From the NCBI RefSeq assembly GCF_018829635.1, contig NZ_JAHKKG010000003.1, forward strand, positions 620,001 through 684,000: a stretch of DNA of 64,000 bases, given 5' to 3'. How positions within the stretch are numbered: position 1 is the stretch's first letter; each line of letters begins with the position of its first letter. This DNA is from Paractinoplanes bogorensis. GTDB lineage: Bacteria > Actinomycetota > Actinomycetes > Mycobacteriales > Micromonosporaceae. The notes under the pieces were generated by a model, which saw only the letters and a list, made by a program, of their open reading frames with translations, was not told the origin of the DNA and did no database searches. The position numbers were made by a program, and so were the translations under genes. Below are positions 24,058-31,880 of this stretch, one piece after another.

Positions 24058-26439
24058 CTAAGGACTGCCTTTCTGCGGTGGCTGCTCCGCAGGGGTCGCC
24101 GGTCTGCCTCGCCAGTAGGCGATGTTGGCGCGGGTGGTCAGGGTGTATGGGTGGTCCGGGCCGAGCACTCGTATGTAGTCGGTGAGCAGTTGCTCGAACG
24201 TGGTGGTGGCCTCGCGAGGGTCACCCGCCTGCCCTCGCCAGTGGGCGATGTTGGCGCGGGTGGTCAGGGTGTCCGGGTGGTCTGGGCCGAGTGCCCGCAT
24301 CTGGTCGGTGAGCAGTTGCTCGAGCTTGGTGGTGGCTCCGCGAGGGTCGCCCGCCTGCCCTTGCCAGTAGGCGATGTTGGCGCGGGTCCTCAGAGTGTCC
24401 GGGTGGTCCGGGCCGAGTGCCCGCATCTGGTCGGTGAGCAGTTGCTCGAACTTGGTGGTGGCCCCGCGAGGGTCGCCCGCCTGCCCTTGCCAGTAGGCGA
24501 TGTTGGCGCGGGTCCTCAGAGTGTCCGGGTGGTCCGGGCCGAGCACCCTCATCTGGTCGGTGAGCAGTTGCTCGAACTTGGTGGCAGCCTCGCTCGGGTC
24601 GCCTGCTTTGCCGGTCCACCCAGCGAGATTGCTGCGGGAGTTCAGGGTGTCCGGGTGGTCCGGGCCGAGCGCCCGCAAGTCGTCGGCGAGCTGCTGCTCG
24701 AATGCGGTGGCGGCCCCGCCCGGATCGCCTGTCTCACCCCGCCAGTGGGCGACGTTTGCGCGGATGGTCATGGTGTGTCGGTGGTCCGGGCCGAGCACTC
24801 GTAAATAGTCGGCAAGCAGTTGCTCGTACGCGGTGGCGGCTCCACCCGCATCGCCTGCCAAACCTCGCCATCGGGCGAGATTGCTGCGGGCGGTCAGGGT
24901 GTCCGGGTGGTCCGGGCCGAGCACTCGTAGATTGTCGGCAAACAGTTGCTTGAACGCGGTGGCTGCCCCGCCCGGATCGCCCGCCTCACCCCGCCACCGG
25001 GCGAGATCGCTGCGGACGTTCATGGTGTCTCGGTGGTCCGGGCCGAGCGCCTGTTCAACGTCGGCGTGTAGCTGCTGAAAGTGGCCGTGCGCGGCGGCGA
25101 CCAGCCCGATCTCCCCGAGGCTGCGACCGGCCTGGAAGAACACCGCATGGGCGTCGCCGACACCGTCGAGGGTGTGCCACAGGTGCCCGCCGGCCACGGC
25201 CGCCAGGGCGGTGGTGTTCACCCGTAACAGCTGCCCGAGCCGGTCAGTAGCAGTGTCCCGTTCGATGTCCGGCCACAGCTGGATCAGCGCGTCGGCGGCG
25301 GCGTGTGCGAGGGCGGCCTGCCGGGGGTCGGGGGTGCTTTCCCGGACGACGCGCTGGACCAGGGCGTGTACCCGCAGCAGCTCACCGTCGAGGTCCGGGT
25401 CGGTGACGGTGTCGGCCAGGCCGAGCCGATGCAGCATCCGGATCGCGTCGCGCGTGTCGTCGCCGTCCACGGCCCGGTCGAGGCGCTGCCGGTAGTAGCC
25501 GGCTGCCGCCTGGCTGGTGAACAGGCTGCTGGGGATGCCGTTGGGGTCCAGGATCGCGGCCAGCTGCAACACGACCCCGGCCAGCCGGTCGGTGAGAGTG
25601 TCGGCCAGCTCGATGGACAGGCCCCATGTGTCGGTGACGGCCCGCTGCTGACCGTCCGGGAGCACCTGCGGCTGCATCCGGTCCAGCCGCCGTCGCTGCA
25701 GCCGGTCACGGTAGCCGGCGCAGGTCATGTCCTGATCCCGGATGTAGATGGCGGCCTGGGCGAGGGCGAGGGGCAGGAACCCGAGGTCGGCGGCCAGCAG
25801 GTCGGCCTCGGCGAGCCGGTCCGGGTCGAGCCGCCCGTGCAGATAGTCGGCCGCCTGGCCGGGGGTGAACGTGCCGACGTCAACGAGGTGCCGGCCGTCG
25901 AGCAACGCGGCGTCCCGGCGGCGGGTCGTGACCACCGTTCGCCCGTACCGGGTGTCCGGCGGCCACAGACCGGCCAGGGCCTGCGGATCGGCGACGTCGT
26001 CGAGGATCACCAGCCACCGCTTCCCGGTGGACGCCAGCCATCCCAGCAACCGCACGGCGGCCCGCTGCGGGTCCGGGTCGTCGGTCCCGGTCAGGTCGGC
26101 GTCGGCTTGCGCATAGGTGTTGATCACACTGTCGCGGCTGGTGGCGGTCACCCACAGCAGCAAGTCCACCGCTCGGGCCTGCCACAGGTGCTCGGCGAGG
26201 TTCGCGGCCAGCTGGGTCTTCCCGACCCCGCCCATTCCGGCTACCACTTGACACACCACTGCTGTCCCACCCTCGGCGAGCGCAGCGGCGAGCACATCGT
26301 CGGCTGGGCGTCGCTGCCGGTCGACCGCCAGCCGGGGCACTGCCCCCACCCGATGGGGCCACGACACCGCAGCCCGTCCACCGATTGTGACCGGGCCGTG
26401 GAAGATCCCCGCCGCCCCGTGTACCGGGCCGGTGTCCAC
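24058..26439 (-). CDS. NLR-like NB-ARC/TPR protein with N-terminal amyloid-like motif
   Basis: About 793 residues. Residues 4-22 hold GPVHGAAGIFHGPVTIGGR, which closely matches the C-terminus of the adjacent small protein. An NB-ARC NTPase follows with Walker A GMGGVGKT (about 68-75) and Walker B LVILDDV, then a helical region, then eight 42-residue TPR units of the kinesin-light-chain type (LGPDHPDTLRTRANIAYWQG) to the end. Such proteins sense a cue with the repeats, oligomerise through NB-ARC and nucleate an effector. GTG 26439 is used; TTG 26448 is also possible. It follows the effector gene by about 30 bases. Confidence 0.85.
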   Translation of the reverse strand: MDTGPVHGAAGIFHGPVTIGGRAAVSWPHRVGAVPRLAVDRQRRPADDVLAAALAEGGTAVVCQVVAGMGGVGKTQLAANLAEHLWQARAVDLLLWVTATSRDSVINTYAQADADLTGTDDPDPQRAAVRLLGWLASTGKRWLVILDDVADPQALAGLWPPDTRYGRTVVTTRRRDAALLDGRHLVDVGTFTPGQAADYLHGRLDPDRLAEADLLAADLGFLPLALAQAAIYIRDQDMTCAGYRDRLQRRRLDRMQPQVLPDGQQRAVTDTWGLSIELADTLTDRLAGVVLQLAAILDPNGIPSSLFTSQAAAGYYRQRLDRAVDGDDTRDAIRMLHRLGLADTVTDPDLDGELLRVHALVQRVVRESTPDPRQAALAHAAADALIQLWPDIERDTATDRLGQLLRVNTTALAAVAGGHLWHTLDGVGDAHAVFFQAGRSLGEIGLVAAAHGHFQQLHADVEQALGPDHRDTMNVRSDLARWRGEAGDPGGAATAFKQLFADNLRVLGPDHPDTLTARSNLARWRGLAGDAGGAATAYEQLLADYLRVLGPDHRHTMTIRANVAHWRGETGDPGGAATAFEQQLADDLRALGPDHPDTLNSRSNLAGWTGKAGDPSEAATKFEQLLTDQMRVLGPDHPDTLRTRANIAYWQGQAGDPRGATTKFEQLLTDQMRALGPDHPDTLRTRANIAYWQGQAGDPRGATTKLEQLLTDQMRALGPDHPDTLTTRANIAHWRGQAGDPREATTTFEQLLTDYIRVLGPDHPYTLTTRANIAYWRGRPATPAEQPPQKGSP
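24070..25080 (-). repeat. Tandem 126-bp repeats encoding TPR units
   Basis: Eight in-frame 126-bp units encode the TPR array of the NLR-like protein. The three at about 24300-24600 are almost identical at DNA level (the same TTGCTCGA, GGTGGTCCGGGCCGAG and AGGCGATGTTGGCGCG blocks), whereas those nearer the NB-ARC domain have diverged. This gradient points to recent duplication near the 3' end. Confidence 0.85.
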
Positions 26440-26471
26440 ACCGGGCAAGTACGCGCCGGTAGCCGCTGCCC

Positions 26472-26867
26472 CTACCCGGCTACCGGCGGGGCTGGGGGGA
26501 GTTGCGTGCGCTGGTCGAACGACACGGGCGCGTTGAACTGACCCGCCGCCCCGTGCACCGTCCCGCTGATGTTGAACGTCGCCGCCCGTCCCGGTTCCAC
26601 CAGAGCGAGCAACTCCCGTGCCGCCTCCAGGATGTGCTCGTCGATGGCCGCGCCCGAATCCTCCAGGGCCTCGCCGATGCTGGCCTGCCACACCCCGGGC
26701 TCGGTCTCTTCGGCCTCCAGAGCCGCCCGCGCCTGATCCCGGCCGGCGAACCGGCGACGGATCAACGCCTTCAACAACGTGTAACCATCTTTGATCGCCT
26801 CGGTTGCGGTACCCGACACGCCGGCACTCGCTCCGGCCGCCAACGCTGCCACGATCACGTCTACCAC
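26472..26867 (-). CDS. BELL-domain effector with C-terminal amyloid-like motif
   Basis: A 131-residue protein. The N-terminus (VVDVIVAALAAGASAGVSGT then EAIKDGYTLLKALIRRRFAG) is a hydrophobic/Gly-Ala helix followed by amphipathic helices, as in the BELL domain, the bacterial counterpart of fungal HeLo and MLKL pore-forming domains. Residues about 97-116 (FNISGTVHGAAGQFNAPVSF) share G-VHGAAG-F--PV with the start of the NLR-like neighbour. GTG 26867 follows GGAGG at good spacing; an upstream ATG frame lacks an SD. Probable role: membrane-permeabilising cell-death effector switched on by amyloid templating. Confidence 0.72.
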   Translation of the reverse strand: MVDVIVAALAAGASAGVSGTATEAIKDGYTLLKALIRRRFAGRDQARAALEAEETEPGVWQASIGEALEDSGAAIDEHILEAARELLALVEPGRAATFNISGTVHGAAGQFNAPVSFDQRTQLPPAPPVAG

Positions 26868-27226
26868 TGGGCCGCCACCCTCCAAAATGATCACCAGATG
26901 GAACCGCAACACCACGTAGAGTCGCAGACTATCGGGCGGCGGCAACCGGCACGACACCCGAACAGTCCGCCTGTCGCCCCGCCGTTCGGGGCGTACTCAG
27001 CGGACGGTCCCGGCCGAACGGCGTCGTTCCCGACCCGGGGTTCCGGTCCGCGCGGCCGGATCGGAGTCGGCGACGACTCGTCTGCTCGATCGCCCGCACA
27101 GCCCCCGCGACCGGGGTCGCCGAGCATATGGCGAGGCGCCGGCCGTTCGTGCCAGGGGTTCACGCCCCGACGAGTGTCAAGCTCACCAAGGCGACCTGAA
27201 GTCGGGGAGCCCGAGCGGGCTTGAGG
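26868..27226. other. Gap of about 360 bases, no gene recognised
   Basis: The right part lies beyond the TetR stop and the left part is the promoter region of the BELL gene. The first 60 bases (AAAATGATCACCAGATGG and following) are less GC-rich than the surroundings. Reading frames here have no recognisable domain or start signal. I see no clear hairpin terminator. Confidence 0.5.
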
Positions 27227-27778
27227 TCAACTTCGGATCGCGGCTGTGGCCAGCAGGACTCGGCGGCGGGCGGTGGCCTCGTCGTCGCCGAAGCGGTCTA
27301 CCGCCCACGAAAGAGCCAGCACCAGCTGGTAGGCCTCGTCGGCGGTGACGCTTTCGGCGCCGGCTTCGGTCAGCAGCGCGGCCGTGCGGTCGACCAGGGG
27401 ATCGTTGGTCGGGCGCATCGGTGACTCGTCTTCGGTCAGGGCGGAAGCCAGGCAGTAGGGCAGGTCGTGCCAGATGCGTAGCTGCCAGGTCAGGTGGACC
27501 AACCACTCGGCCAGCGCCTCGCGAGGTGACAGCGTGCGTGCGAGCGACTCCGACTCGGCCAGCGCCTCGGTGATGCTGCTCTGCATGACGGCGGCGAGCA
27601 GGTCGTCGCGGGTGGGGAAGTTGCGGTAGAGCGTCGCGTTGCCCACCCCGGCCCGCAGGGCGATGCCGTCGAGCGAGGTGAGGACGCCCTCGGCCTCGAA
27701 CGTCGCGCGGGCGGCGGCCAGGATCGCGTCGCGGTTGCGTTGCGCGTCGGCGCGCAGTTTCTTCCCGGCAGTGGCCAT
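27227..27778 (-). CDS. TetR family transcriptional regulator
   Basis: A 183-residue TetR protein. The HTH covers about residues 14-60 (SLDGIALRAGVGNATLYRNFPTRDDLLAAV). ATG 27778 follows AGGAGTG; a longer upstream frame would run through the operators and is rejected. It is divergent from the SDR at 27868 and two palindromes lie between them. It probably represses that SDR and itself. Confidence 0.92.
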   Translation of the reverse strand: MATAGKKLRADAQRNRDAILAAARATFEAEGVLTSLDGIALRAGVGNATLYRNFPTRDDLLAAVMQSSITEALAESESLARTLSPREALAEWLVHLTWQLRIWHDLPYCLASALTEDESPMRPTNDPLVDRTAALLTEAGAESVTADEAYQLVLALSWAVDRFGDDEATARRRVLLATAAIRS

Positions 27779-27808
27779 CAACACTCCTCGCGACTTCTCA
27801 TGGACGAA

Positions 27809-27850
27809 GTGGGGACTGTCCCCGCATAGTGAAGCGGGGATGTTCCCCAC
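27809..27850. promoter_or_regulatory. Two TetR operators (GTGGGGA-N3-TCCCCGC type)
   Basis: GTGGGGACTGTCCCCGC at 27809-27825 and GCGGGGATGTTCCCCAC at 27834-27850 are two copies, in opposite orientation, of a 17-bp near-palindrome, 25 bp apart centre to centre. They occupy the space between the divergent TetR and SDR genes and are the evident binding sites for that TetR, probably two dimers on one face region of the helix. Confidence 0.75.
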
Positions 27851-27867
27851 TTGCCTGAGGAGTTTAG

Positions 27868-28581
27868 ATGAACGGTCGGACAGTCCTGGTCACCGGTGCC
27901 AACGGCGGGCTCGGCGAGGAGTTCGTACGCCAGGCGATCGAGCGCGGGGCGTCGAAGGTCTACGCTGCCGCCCGTACGGGAAAAGAATGGTCTGACCCTC
28001 GCGTACAGCACCTCGCGCTCGACCTCACCGATGCCGCGAGCGTGACCCGGGCCGCCGAGGCCGCGCCGGACGTCGACCTGCTGATCAACAACGCGGCCAT
28101 CGCGCCGGCCGGCGACTGGATCCTCGGACCCGAGGACGAGGTGCGGAAGATCTTCGAGACCAATTTCTTCGGTACGCTCCGGGTCGCGCGCGCGTTCGCC
28201 CCGGTGCTCGCGGCCAACGGCGGCGGCACCCTGCTCAACATCCTGTCGGCAGCGGCGTGGATCAGCGTGCCGACCGCGTACGGGGCGTCCAAGGCAGCCA
28301 CCTGGTCGGCCACCAACGCGATGCGGGTGCAGTTGCGCGGCCAGGGAACGCACGTGATCGGCCTGCTGGTCGGCATGATCGACACGCCGATGGGGGCGCG
28401 CTGGGACGTCCCGAAGGTCAGCCCCGCCAGCGTGGTGACCCAGGCCTACGACGCCGTCGCGGCGGGCAAGCTCGAGGTGCTGGCCGACGATTCGACGCGC
28501 TTCGTCAAGTCGCGGCTCGGGACCGAGGCCGAGGAGCTCTACCCGTGGTTCGACGAGCAGCTGGCCGCGTTCGTCCCGTGA
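27868..28581 (+). CDS. SDR family oxidoreductase
   Basis: A 237-residue classical short-chain dehydrogenase. NAD(P)-binding TGANGGLG (residues 9-16), NNAA (about 70) and catalytic YGASK (about 139-143) are all present. The ATG follows TGAGGAG. It is divergent from, and probably repressed by, the TetR at 27778, so it likely clears a compound that the regulator binds. The substrate is unknown. Confidence 0.92.
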   Translation: MNGRTVLVTGANGGLGEEFVRQAIERGASKVYAAARTGKEWSDPRVQHLALDLTDAASVTRAAEAAPDVDLLINNAAIAPAGDWILGPEDEVRKIFETNFFGTLRVARAFAPVLAANGGGTLLNILSAAAWISVPTAYGASKAATWSATNAMRVQLRGQGTHVIGLLVGMIDTPMGARWDVPKVSPASVVTQAYDAVAAGKLEVLADDSTRFVKSRLGTEAEELYPWFDEQLAAFVP

Positions 28582-28588
28582 CCGGTGG

Positions 28589-29224
28589 TCAGTCGCGTGT
28601 GGCCCGGAGGCCGTCGACCAGGATGGAGAGCAGGCGCGGGCCGCGGGCGTCGAGTTCGGTGTCGTCCAAGCGGGACAGCCAGCTGATCAGCACGATGACG
28701 TCGCGAGCCTCGGCGTCGGGGCGGACGGTGCCGGCTGCCCGCCCCGCGATCAGCAGCGACTCGACCGCGTCGCCGATCGGGCCGAGGCTGTGCGCGGCAA
28801 GATCCCGCGACGTCCCCGCCTCGACGGCGGCGAACACGTCACGCTTGATCCGGGCGTAGGCGGCCACGCGATCGAACCAGGCGGCCAGGGCGTCGAGCGG
28901 TTCGTGCCGTGCCAACAGCTCGGGGGCGGCGGCGATCAGCTCGTCCACCTCGTGGCGGTAGACCTCGGCCAGCAGGTCCTCACGCGTCGGGAAATGCCGG
29001 TAGAGCGTCCCCTGCCCGATCCCGCACGCCTTGGCGACCGCGTTGAGTTTGAGCTCGCCCGGCTCTCGCACCAGCTCTCGGGCCGCCCGCAGAATCCGCT
29101 CCCGATTGAGCTGTGCGTCAGCCCGGCGCGGCGGGGCGGCCAGCTGGGCCTCCTTCTCGCCGGGGCCGCTGCGACGGGCGGAAGCGGACACGTGTCCGCT
29201 AGGCTGGATGGGATAACCGGACAT
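28589..29224 (-). CDS. TetR family transcriptional regulator
   Basis: A 211-residue TetR protein: an HTH around residues 45-90 (KLNAVAKACGIGQGTLYRHFPTREDLLAEV) preceded by an unusually long, basic and Pro-rich N-terminal tail. ATG 29224 fits a leaderless start: TAGACT on the minus strand (29231-29236) is 6 bases upstream, and no SD is seen. GTG 29191 is an alternative. It is divergent from the SDR at 29251. One operator overlaps the start codon and another lies within the first codons. Confidence 0.88.
   Translation of the reverse strand: MSGYPIQPSGHVSASARRSGPGEKEAQLAAPPRRADAQLNRERILRAARELVREPGELKLNAVAKACGIGQGTLYRHFPTREDLLAEVYRHEVDELIAAAPELLARHEPLDALAAWFDRVAAYARIKRDVFAAVEAGTSRDLAAHSLGPIGDAVESLLIAGRAAGTVRPDAEARDVIVLISWLSRLDDTELDARGPRLLSILVDGLRATRD
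29185..29198. promoter_or_regulatory. TetR operator 1, CGGACACGTGTCCG
   Basis: A perfect 14-bp palindrome at 29185-29198. It lies inside the first codons of the TetR gene if ATG 29224 is the start. It repeats with one base change at 29219. Confidence 0.7.
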
Positions 29225-29236
29225 GTGTCCAGTCTA
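29219..29236. promoter_or_regulatory. TetR operator 2 with leaderless -10
   Basis: GGACATGTGTCC at 29219-29230 differs by one central base from operator 1; the two lie 33 bp apart centre to centre. It covers the TetR start codon and abuts the -10 box TAGACT (minus strand, 29231-29236), so binding would block the TetR transcript start and the SDR promoter together. Confidence 0.7.
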
Positions 29237-29250
29237 GCCGGGAGGCACTC

Positions 29251-29991
29251 ATGACCATCCAGGGCAAGGTTGTCACGGTCACCGGGGCCAGCAGCGGCAT
29301 CGGTGAGGCGACGGCCCGTCATCTCGCGTCCCGCGGCGCGGTCGTCGTGCTCGGTGCCCGCCGGACCGACCGCCTTGATCGGGTGGTCGCCGAGATCGAG
29401 GAGGACGGCGGAACCGCGGCCGCGGTCCCGGTTGACGTCACCGACCCGGACGACCTCAAGGCGCTGACCGCCACGGCCGTCGACCGCTTCGGCCGGCTGG
29501 ACGTGCTGGTCGGCAACGCCGGGATCACCCGGATCGGCCCGATGGCCGACCTCGACGTCGCGGGCTGGTCGGCGATGGTCGACGTGAACGTCAACGGCAT
29601 CCTGCACGGGATCGCCGCCGCCCTGCCGATCTTCCGCCGTCAGGGGAGCGGCCACCTGGTCACCGTCGTGTCGACGTCGGGTCTGAAGATCGTCCCCACG
29701 CAGGCGGTCTACGCCGGGACCAAGAACGCCGTCCGCACCTTCCTGGAGGCGCTGCGCCAAGAGAGCACCGACGGCGTCCTGCGGACGACATCGATTTCGC
29801 CGGGCTACGTGCGGACCGAGCTGATCGACAATGCCGTCGACGATCCGGCCGTACGGGAACAGGCTCGTCAGCATATGGCCGACCTAGGCATCGATCCGTC
29901 CGCGGTGGCCCGCGCAATCGGTTTCGCCATCGACCAGCCCGACGATGTCGAGATCGGCGACCTCACCATCCGGCCCACCCGTCAGGGCTGA
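29251..29991 (+). CDS. SDR family oxidoreductase
   Basis: A 246-residue classical SDR: TGASSGIG (residues 11-18), NAG (about 89-91) and YAGTK (about 151-155). The ATG follows GGGAGGC. It is divergent from the TetR at 29224 and shares its operators. The 3' end, including the stop, is the first unit of the tandem repeat that fills the following gap. Confidence 0.92.
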   Translation: MTIQGKVVTVTGASSGIGEATARHLASRGAVVVLGARRTDRLDRVVAEIEEDGGTAAAVPVDVTDPDDLKALTATAVDRFGRLDVLVGNAGITRIGPMADLDVAGWSAMVDVNVNGILHGIAAALPIFRRQGSGHLVTVVSTSGLKIVPTQAVYAGTKNAVRTFLEALRQESTDGVLRTTSISPGYVRTELIDNAVDDPAVREQARQHMADLGIDPSAVARAIGFAIDQPDDVEIGDLTIRPTRQG

Positions 29992-30170
29992 AGCCCACCC
30001 GCGCCGAAGTCCCGCCCGGCAGGGCTGAAGCCCACCCGTGCGCTGAAGTCCCACCCGCAGGCCGAAGTCCCACCTGCGCGCTGAAGTCCGCCCGCGGGCC
30101 GAAGTCCCACCTGCGCGCCGAAGTCCCGCCCGGGCGCCGAAGTCCCACCCGTCAAGGCCGAATCCCGGCG
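29972..30170. repeat. Degenerate short tandem repeat (GCCGAAGTCCCACC type)
   Basis: About ten imperfect copies of a 17-18-bp unit such as GCCGAAGTCCCACCTGCGC run from the last codons of the SDR gene (CCCACCCGTCAGGGCTGA) into the gap. The block ending AGGGCTGAAGCCCACCCG recurs, so the array seems to have grown out of the gene's 3' end. It has no coding sense. It may form hairpins that end transcription before the hemerythrin promoter. Confidence 0.8.
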
Positions 30171-30187
30171 ACACGAACCTGCCAGGC

Positions 30188-30220
30188 TTGTTTGTCAATC
30201 AAGCACTTGATGGATACAGT
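30188..30220 (+). promoter_or_regulatory. Sigma-70-like promoter with overlapping palindrome
   Basis: TTGTCA (30192-30197) and TACAGT (30215-30220) are spaced by 17 bases, a good vegetative promoter for the hemerythrin/TetR operon. The imperfect palindrome TTGTTTGTCAATCAA (30188-30202) covers the -35 box and looks like a TetR operator, probably for the TetR that is the second gene of this operon. Confidence 0.6.
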
Positions 30221-30263
30221 GGCCGCAGCCGTAGCGGAGGTCTGCGGCGGGGAGGACTTCGCC

Positions 30264-30941
30264 ATGACCGCGCTGCCGCACTTCGACGGCCCCCTGACCT
30301 GCGACGCCAGCGGGATGATCGAGATCCACCGCATGTTGCGGAAGTCGTTCGAGGAAGCGCCGGGCCTGGTCGACGGCGTGGCCGATGGCGACCGGGCCCA
30401 CGCCGCGGCGGTCGCCACCCAGCTCCACCTGATCTCGACGGCGCTGCACGCCCATCACGAGGGTGAGGACACGCGGCTCTGGGACATGATCGATCAGCGC
30501 GCGCCCGCCTGCGTGCTGCACGTCGAACGGATGAAGGCCCAGCACGCCGAGATGCTCGTACACCTGGAAGCCATGGATCGTGCCCTGCCCACGTGGCGGG
30601 CGAGCGCCTCCGTAATCGATTCCGTCCCGGTCCGGGCCGCGGCCGAAAGCGTGGCCGCCGCGCTGGCACGGCACTTCCCCGACGAGGAGGAGTCCATCGT
30701 CCCGGCCATCGAGCACACGGTCACCGACAGCGAGATCGGCTGGTTCGAGAAGCACGGCCGCGCCGCGACGCCCAAGGGCCAGGCGTGGAACATGCTCGGC
30801 GCCATCCTGGCCGCCCAGCCCGACGGCGGGAAAGCCTGGCTCAGGAAGCACATGCCCGGCCCGGCCGGTCTGATCTGGCGGTTCATCGGCGCGCCCCGCT
30901 ACGCCCGCTTCCGGGCCGCGGTCGAGGGGCGCCTAGGCTGA
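30264..30941 (+). CDS. Hemerythrin HHE-domain protein
   Basis: A 225-residue helical protein with His/Glu iron-ligand patterns: IEIHRMLRKSFEEAP, then HLISTALHAHHEGEDTRLW, then HAEMLVHL and ARHFPDEEESIVPAIE. HHE proteins bind a di-iron site and handle O2, NO or oxidative stress. ATG 30264 follows GGGGAGG and fits the promoter at 30192-30220; earlier in-frame starts would fall inside that promoter. It is co-transcribed with the TetR 26 bases downstream. Confidence 0.85.
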   Translation: MTALPHFDGPLTCDASGMIEIHRMLRKSFEEAPGLVDGVADGDRAHAAAVATQLHLISTALHAHHEGEDTRLWDMIDQRAPACVLHVERMKAQHAEMLVHLEAMDRALPTWRASASVIDSVPVRAAAESVAAALARHFPDEEESIVPAIEHTVTDSEIGWFEKHGRAATPKGQAWNMLGAILAAQPDGGKAWLRKHMPGPAGLIWRFIGAPRYARFRAAVEGRLG

Positions 30942-30967
30942 ACGCCCACCACTTCTCAGGAGGCCCG

Positions 30968-31549
30968 ATGCCGGCCGGCAGGCGCAGCGGGGTCGACGGC
31001 GAGCAGCGCCGGGCCCAGATCGTCACCGCCGCCCAGCACGCGATCGCGACTTTGGGCTTCGAGGGTTTTCGCGTACGCGACGTGGCCGCGCAGGTGGGCA
31101 TCAACATCGCCACCCTGCACTACCACTTCCCGACCAAGGAGGCGCTGATCGCCGCCGTGGTGCAGCAGATCGTCGGCAACCTCGACCGGGTCCCGTACGA
31201 TCCGTCGGCCGACCCGCGCCAGGTCCTGACCGACCACCTCGGGCACATCCTGGGCCGCTTCGACACCGAGCGCGAGCAGTTCCTGGTGCTCAACGAGCTG
31301 TACGCGCGCGGCGGCCGCGACCCCGAGCTGCGCACCATCCTGGTCGCCAACGACGAGGCCTGGGCCGACTACCTGCGACCGGTCTTCGTCGCCGGCCGCG
31401 ACCAGGGCCGGTTCCGCGCCGACCTCGATCCCGACGCCGCCACCGCGCTGGTCATCGGCTTCCTCAAGAGCCTGCTTTTCCAGTACGACCTCACCCCCGA
31501 CCGCATCCAGCGCACTGCCGCCGAGATCCTGCGCGCGGTCGAAGCCTGA
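30968..31549 (+). CDS. TetR family transcriptional regulator
   Basis: A 193-residue TetR protein, with HTH residues about 20-65 (FRVRDVAAQVGINIATLHYHFPTKEALIAAV). AGGAGGCCC precedes ATG 30968. As the second gene after the hemerythrin protein it probably autoregulates the operon through the TTGTTTGTCAATCAA palindrome at 30188. Its last four codons form the start of the 71-bp repeat array. Confidence 0.9.
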   Translation: MPAGRRSGVDGEQRRAQIVTAAQHAIATLGFEGFRVRDVAAQVGINIATLHYHFPTKEALIAAVVQQIVGNLDRVPYDPSADPRQVLTDHLGHILGRFDTEREQFLVLNELYARGGRDPELRTILVANDEAWADYLRPVFVAGRDQGRFRADLDPDAATALVIGFLKSLLFQYDLTPDRIQRTAAEILRAVEA

Positions 31550-31765
31550 CCTACGGCAGGTCGTCGCCCTCAACCAGCGGACGGCCCCGAGACCCGGCGG
31601 GTGGTCGAAGCCTGGCCTACGGCTCGAACAGGTCGTCGCCCTCACCAGCGGACGGCCCCGAGACCCGGCGGGTGGTCGAAGCCTGGCCTACGGCTCGAAC
31701 AGGTCGTCGCCCTCACCAGCGCACGGCCCCGAGACCCAGCGGGTGGTCGAAGCCTGACCTGCGCC
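31537..31765. repeat. 71-bp tandem repeat starting inside the TetR gene
   Basis: GGTCGAAGCCTG recurs at 31537, 31603, 31674 and 31745: spacings 66, 71 and 71 bases. The first copy contains the TetR stop codon; the second and third are nearly identical. Each unit carries GGTCGTCGCCCTCA and ACGGCCCCGAGACCC. The length is not a multiple of three, so it is not coding. It fills most of the 331-base gap before the HxlR gene; nothing else is seen in the rest (31766-31880). Confidence 0.88.
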
Positions 31766-31880
31766 AAGCCAGGTCGTTGCCGTGCCGCCGGCGCCCACAT
31801 CGGTCCGTCGATCGACGAGCGGCCCCAGCGTTTTCAACGGCCAAGGCCGCTTCGTGGCTGGGCGGTGCTGTGGCGGGGCC

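Noticed and set aside
24070..25080. Regular 126-bp repeats as a possible CRISPR or non-coding array
   Set aside because: They keep one reading frame and encode clear TPR units of the NLR-like protein.
25303..26541. Long plus-strand frame opposite the NLR-like gene
   Set aside because: No domain, typical GC-rich antisense composition, and the opposite strand has intact NB-ARC motifs.
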